Assembly (NCBI GenBank): GCA_009787135.1
Contig: WRGP01000127.1
Span: forward strand, 1-6,464
DNA from: Bacillota bacterium
GTDB lineage: Bacteria > Bacillota > Clostridia > Christensenellales > Aristaeellaceae
Reading direction: 5' to 3'
DNA: 6,464 nt
Shown: positions 5,073-6,464 of the stretch, in pieces
Layout: the number at the start of each line of letters is the position of its first letter
How positions within the stretch are numbered: the first letter of the stretch is position 1
Position numbers and translations under genes: made by a program
The notes under the pieces: model-generated
Database searches by the model: none
What the model saw: the letters and a program-made list of their open reading frames with translations, nothing else
What the model was told of the DNA's origin: nothing

Positions 5073-5206
5073 GGTTTTTTGAAGAGAAAGCCTGTGCCGT
5101 AGACAGCGGGTGCGTGCGCCGAAAGGCTCGCGCGTAATGTTGCCCGCCGAGGCGTCAAGGAACGCGTGATTGTACTACGCCCTTGCGCCGCGCAGGGGCG
5201 TTTTTT
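5073..5206 (+). ncRNA. Ribosomal protein L10 leader (rplJL autoregulatory leader)
   Basis: The leader upstream of rplJ has the features of the Bacillota L10 leader, the binding site for the uL10-bL12 complex. CCGTAGACAGCGGG (5097-5110) and TGCCCGCCGAGG (5141-5152) carry the conserved strands. GCGGG (5106-5110) pairs with CCCGC (5143-5147), flanked by AGACA and CGAGG, which suggests a kink-turn-like internal loop. Inside is a hairpin capped by a GAAA tetraloop (GCC-GAAA-GGC, 5118-5127). An intrinsic terminator follows before rplJ. In this family excess L10(L12)4 binds the leader and lowers operon expression; here attenuation is the likely mechanism, because the terminator is present. The conserved strands are seen directly; the folding was done by eye. 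Confidence 0.88.
5177..5206 (+). terminator. Attenuator terminator in the rplJ leader
   Basis: CGCCCTTGCG (5178-5187) and CGCAGGGGCG (5191-5200) form a 10-bp stem with one G-U wobble and a 3-nt CCG loop, followed by six T residues (5201-5206). It lies 32 nt before rplJ, so it must be bypassed for expression. ACGCC (5177-5181) in its 5' arm can instead pair with GGCGT (5151-5155), directly after the L10-binding strand, which is a candidate antiterminator. Confidence 0.88.
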
Positions 5207-5238
5207 CTTCCATTTTATAGGGAAAGGAGTATAGTGCA

Positions 5239-5775
5239 TTGCTAAAAAACCGTGATCTGAAACAACAGGTAGTCGAGGAGATCAAGGGCCGGTTTGAGCG
5301 CGCAAGCAGCGTGATCCTGGTGGATTACCGCGGCATCAACGTCGCGGACGATACGGAGCTTCGCAAGCAGTTCCGTGGCGCGGGCGTGGAGTATGTCGTG
5401 CTCAAAAACACGCTGGTCAAGCGCGCGCTTGGGGAGCTGAACATCGATGAGATGGAAAGCCTGCTCGAAGGCCCCTCCGCGTTCGCGTTCGGCTATGAGG
5501 ACCCGGTCGCCCCGGCCAAGGTGCTGACGGACTTCATCGTCAAGACGAAGACCGATCATCTCAAGGTCAAGGGCGGGTTGGTGGACAAGCGGCCGCTGGA
5601 TGTAGCCGGCGTGAAGGCGCTGGCCGATCTGCCGCCTAAGGAAGTGCTCATCGCCAAGATGATGGGCAGCCTCAACGCCCCGATCACCAACTTTGTGGGC
5701 GTGCTATCCGCCACGCTGCGCTCGCTGGTTTATGTCATCGACGCCGTGCGCAAGCAGAAGGAAGGCGCGGAGTAA
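5239..5775 (+). CDS. rplJ: 50S ribosomal protein uL10
   Basis: uL10, base of the ribosomal stalk: its N-terminal domain binds 23S rRNA with uL11 and its C-terminal helix holds bL12 dimers. The 178-residue sequence is full length. It shows ASSVILVDYRGINVADDTELRKQ (about 23-45), GVEYVVLKNTLVKRAL, EGPSAFAFGYEDPVAPAKVL, LKVKGGLVDKRPL and the C-terminal helical segment from PITNFVGVLSATLRSLVYVIDAVRKQKE, the bL12-binding region. The start is TTG at 5239 with AAAGGAG (5223-5229) 9 nt upstream; GTG at 5235 is out of frame. It is first in rplJ-rplL, behind its own promoter and L10 leader. No rplK or rplA precedes it; marR diverges instead. Confidence 0.96.
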   Translation: MLKNRDLKQQVVEEIKGRFERASSVILVDYRGINVADDTELRKQFRGAGVEYVVLKNTLVKRALGELNIDEMESLLEGPSAFAFGYEDPVAPAKVLTDFIVKTKTDHLKVKGGLVDKRPLDVAGVKALADLPPKEVLIAKMMGSLNAPITNFVGVLSATLRSLVYVIDAVRKQKEGAE

Positions 5776-5838
5776 TTTGGGGGCATGGCCTACGGGTGTG
5801 CTCCGCAATCAATATCAAAAATAGGGAGGGATTCTTTT

Positions 5839-6216
5839 ATGAAGCGCGAAGAGCTTATTTCCGCTATTGAATCAATGACCGTGCTGGAGCTCGCTGAGCT
5901 CGTTAAGGCATTGGAAGAGAAGTTTGGCGTATCCGCCGCCGCGCCGGTCGCCGTTGCCGCGGGTCCGGCCGCCGCCGCCCCCGCTGAAGCCGTTGAGGAA
6001 AAGACCGAGTTTGACGTCATCCTCAAGGATGCCGGCGCCGAGAAGATCAAGGTCATCAAGGTCGTCCGCGAGCTGGTGGCCGGCCTGGGCCTGAAGGAAG
6101 CCAAAGATCTGGTCGAGTCCGCGCCCAAGCCCATCAAAGAGGGCGTCTCCAAGGAAGACGCGGAGAAGATTAAGGCCAAGTTCGCCGAGGTTGGCGCGGT
6201 TGTGGAGATTAAGTAG
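5839..6216 (+). CDS. rplL: 50S ribosomal protein bL12 (L7/L12)
   Basis: bL12, the multi-copy stalk protein that recruits and stimulates the translational GTPases. The 125-residue protein has all three parts: an N-terminal dimerisation and uL10-binding domain (1-30, KREELISAIESMTVLELAELVKALEEKFG), an Ala/Pro-rich hinge (about 31-52), and the globular C-terminal domain (about 54-125). The latter contains EFDVILKDAGAEKIKVIKVVRE, GLGLKEAKDLVESAP and AEKIKAKFAEVGAVVEIK. The ATG at 5839 has AGGGAGGG (5823-5830) 8 nt upstream and begins the family sequence; the in-frame start at 5785 only adds unrelated residues. The 63-nt gap from rplJ shows no separate promoter. A terminator follows, so rpoB is not next. 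Confidence 0.97.
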   Translation: MKREELISAIESMTVLELAELVKALEEKFGVSAAAPVAVAAGPAAAAPAEAVEEKTEFDVILKDAGAEKIKVIKVVRELVAGLGLKEAKDLVESAPKPIKEGVSKEDAEKIKAKFAEVGAVVEIK

Positions 6217-6246
6217 GGAAAGCAAGCGGTATATTCACCAATGCCT

Positions 6247-6282
6247 TCACCATCACCCGCTCGGCGGGTGGTGGTGATTTAT
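6247..6282 (+). terminator. Terminator after rplL
   Basis: CACCATCACCCGC (6248-6260) and GCGGGTGGTGGTG (6264-6276) form a 13-bp stem with one T-G pair and a TCG loop; an extra T-A pair closes it at 6247/6277. TTTATT follows. The T tract is modest but the stem is long and GC-rich. It begins about 30 nt after the rplL stop and closes the rplJL operon. Confidence 0.78.
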
Positions 6283-6340
6283 TGTGCCCTTGGGGCGGGC
6301 GTTGCGTTTTGTCGTTTAACAAAAAATAAAAAAAGCGGGA

Positions 6341-6370
6341 TGGAAACATCTGCCAAATGCGTTGTATAGA
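6341..6370 (+). promoter_or_regulatory. Possible promoter for the right-edge gene
   Basis: TGGAAA (6341-6346) and TATAGA (6365-6370) are 18 bp apart, with 4 of 6 and 5 of 6 consensus matches. An A/T-rich stretch (6320-6334) lies upstream. The gene start is 27 bp after the -10 box, so any leader is short. A weak call. Confidence 0.35.
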
Positions 6371-6378
6371 TAACAACG
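6360..6378. promoter_or_regulatory. Inverted repeat CGTTGT-N7-ACAACG, possible operator
   Basis: Two 6-bp arms with a 7-bp spacer overlap the candidate -10 box and end 19 bp before the start codon of the right-edge gene. The position would suit a repressor site. It is short enough to arise by chance. Confidence 0.3.
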
Positions 6379-6397
6379 TATGAAAAGAGGTGTTCAC

Positions 6398-6464
6398 ATG
6401 AATCGGAGAAACCGCAGGATCGCTTTTGCCCTGTCACTTTGCTTTGGCCTGTTTGCGGCTGTCC
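6398..6464 (+). CDS. Start of an unidentified exported or membrane protein (3' end outside window)
   Basis: Only the first 22 codons are present: MNRRNRRIAFALSLCFGLFAAV. The N terminus has four arginines followed by a hydrophobic stretch, as in a Sec signal peptide or membrane anchor. A lipoprotein cannot be judged, because the cleavage region is not included. The ATG at 6398 has AGAGGTG (6386-6392) 5 nt upstream, a fair ribosome binding site, and the frame stays open to the window end. It follows the rplL terminator and seems to begin a new transcription unit. It is clearly not rpoB, which commonly follows rplL. Function cannot be assigned. Confidence 0.6.
   Translation, partial: MNRRNRRIAFALSLCFGLFAAV

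Noticed and set aside
5242..6225. Minus-strand frames opposite rplJ and rplL
   Set aside because: Shadows of two unmistakable ribosomal protein genes; no ribosome binding sites.
6209..6397. 62-codon minus-strand frame after rplL
   Set aside because: It covers the rplL terminator and the upstream region of the next gene, with no ribosome binding site or recognisable motif.

Overview
The window looks like chromosomal DNA of a fairly GC-rich Gram-positive bacterium, most likely a clostridial Bacillota. The clearest sign is the trio rplU-prp-rpmA. Here bL27 carries the N-terminal extension of Bacillota and related groups, with its NLQFF-A processing site, and the processing protease Prp is encoded between the two ribosomal protein genes. 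Strong SD sequences, TTG and GTG starts, consensus sigma-A-type promoters and a Bacillota-style L10 leader agree with this. No genus can be named.

Layout, left to right. (1) Positions 1-556 (+) hold an AT-richer remnant of a MerR-family regulator: the C-terminal effector region without its DNA-binding part, broken by two apparent indels. (2) Positions 562-2441 (-) hold a two-gene unit: a DUF554 membrane protein followed by a YcaQ-type DNA glycosylase. (3) Positions 2469-3592 (-) hold the rplU-prp-rpmA operon, with a TTGACA-N17-TATTCT promoter, a leader of about 90 nt and a terminator-like hairpin after rpmA. (4) Positions 3662-5000 (-) hold a redox-type operon: a MarR regulator, a membrane-anchored FMN-binding-domain protein and a flavodoxin gene ruined by an internal, out-of-frame deletion. 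Its promoter is perfect consensus and is embedded in a perfect 45-bp palindrome that is very probably the MarR operator. (5) Positions 5038-6282 (+), diverging from the marR promoter, hold the rplJ-rplL operon with its own promoter, an L10 leader with an attenuator, and a terminator after rplL. (6) At the right edge (6398 onward) a new gene begins with a signal-peptide-like N terminus and is cut by the window.

How the parts work together: two ribosomal protein operons on opposite strands flank a small regulated redox cassette. In the first, Prp matures bL27. In the second, uL10/bL12 probably control their own synthesis through the leader. In the cassette, MarR probably represses its own operon by covering the -35/-10 spacer and the transcription start.

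I see no mobile element, CRISPR array, tRNA or rRNA, and no convincing new multi-gene system. The most distinctive items are the palindromic promoter/operator, the two decayed genes, and the separation of rplJL from rplKA and rpoBC and of rpmA from obg.
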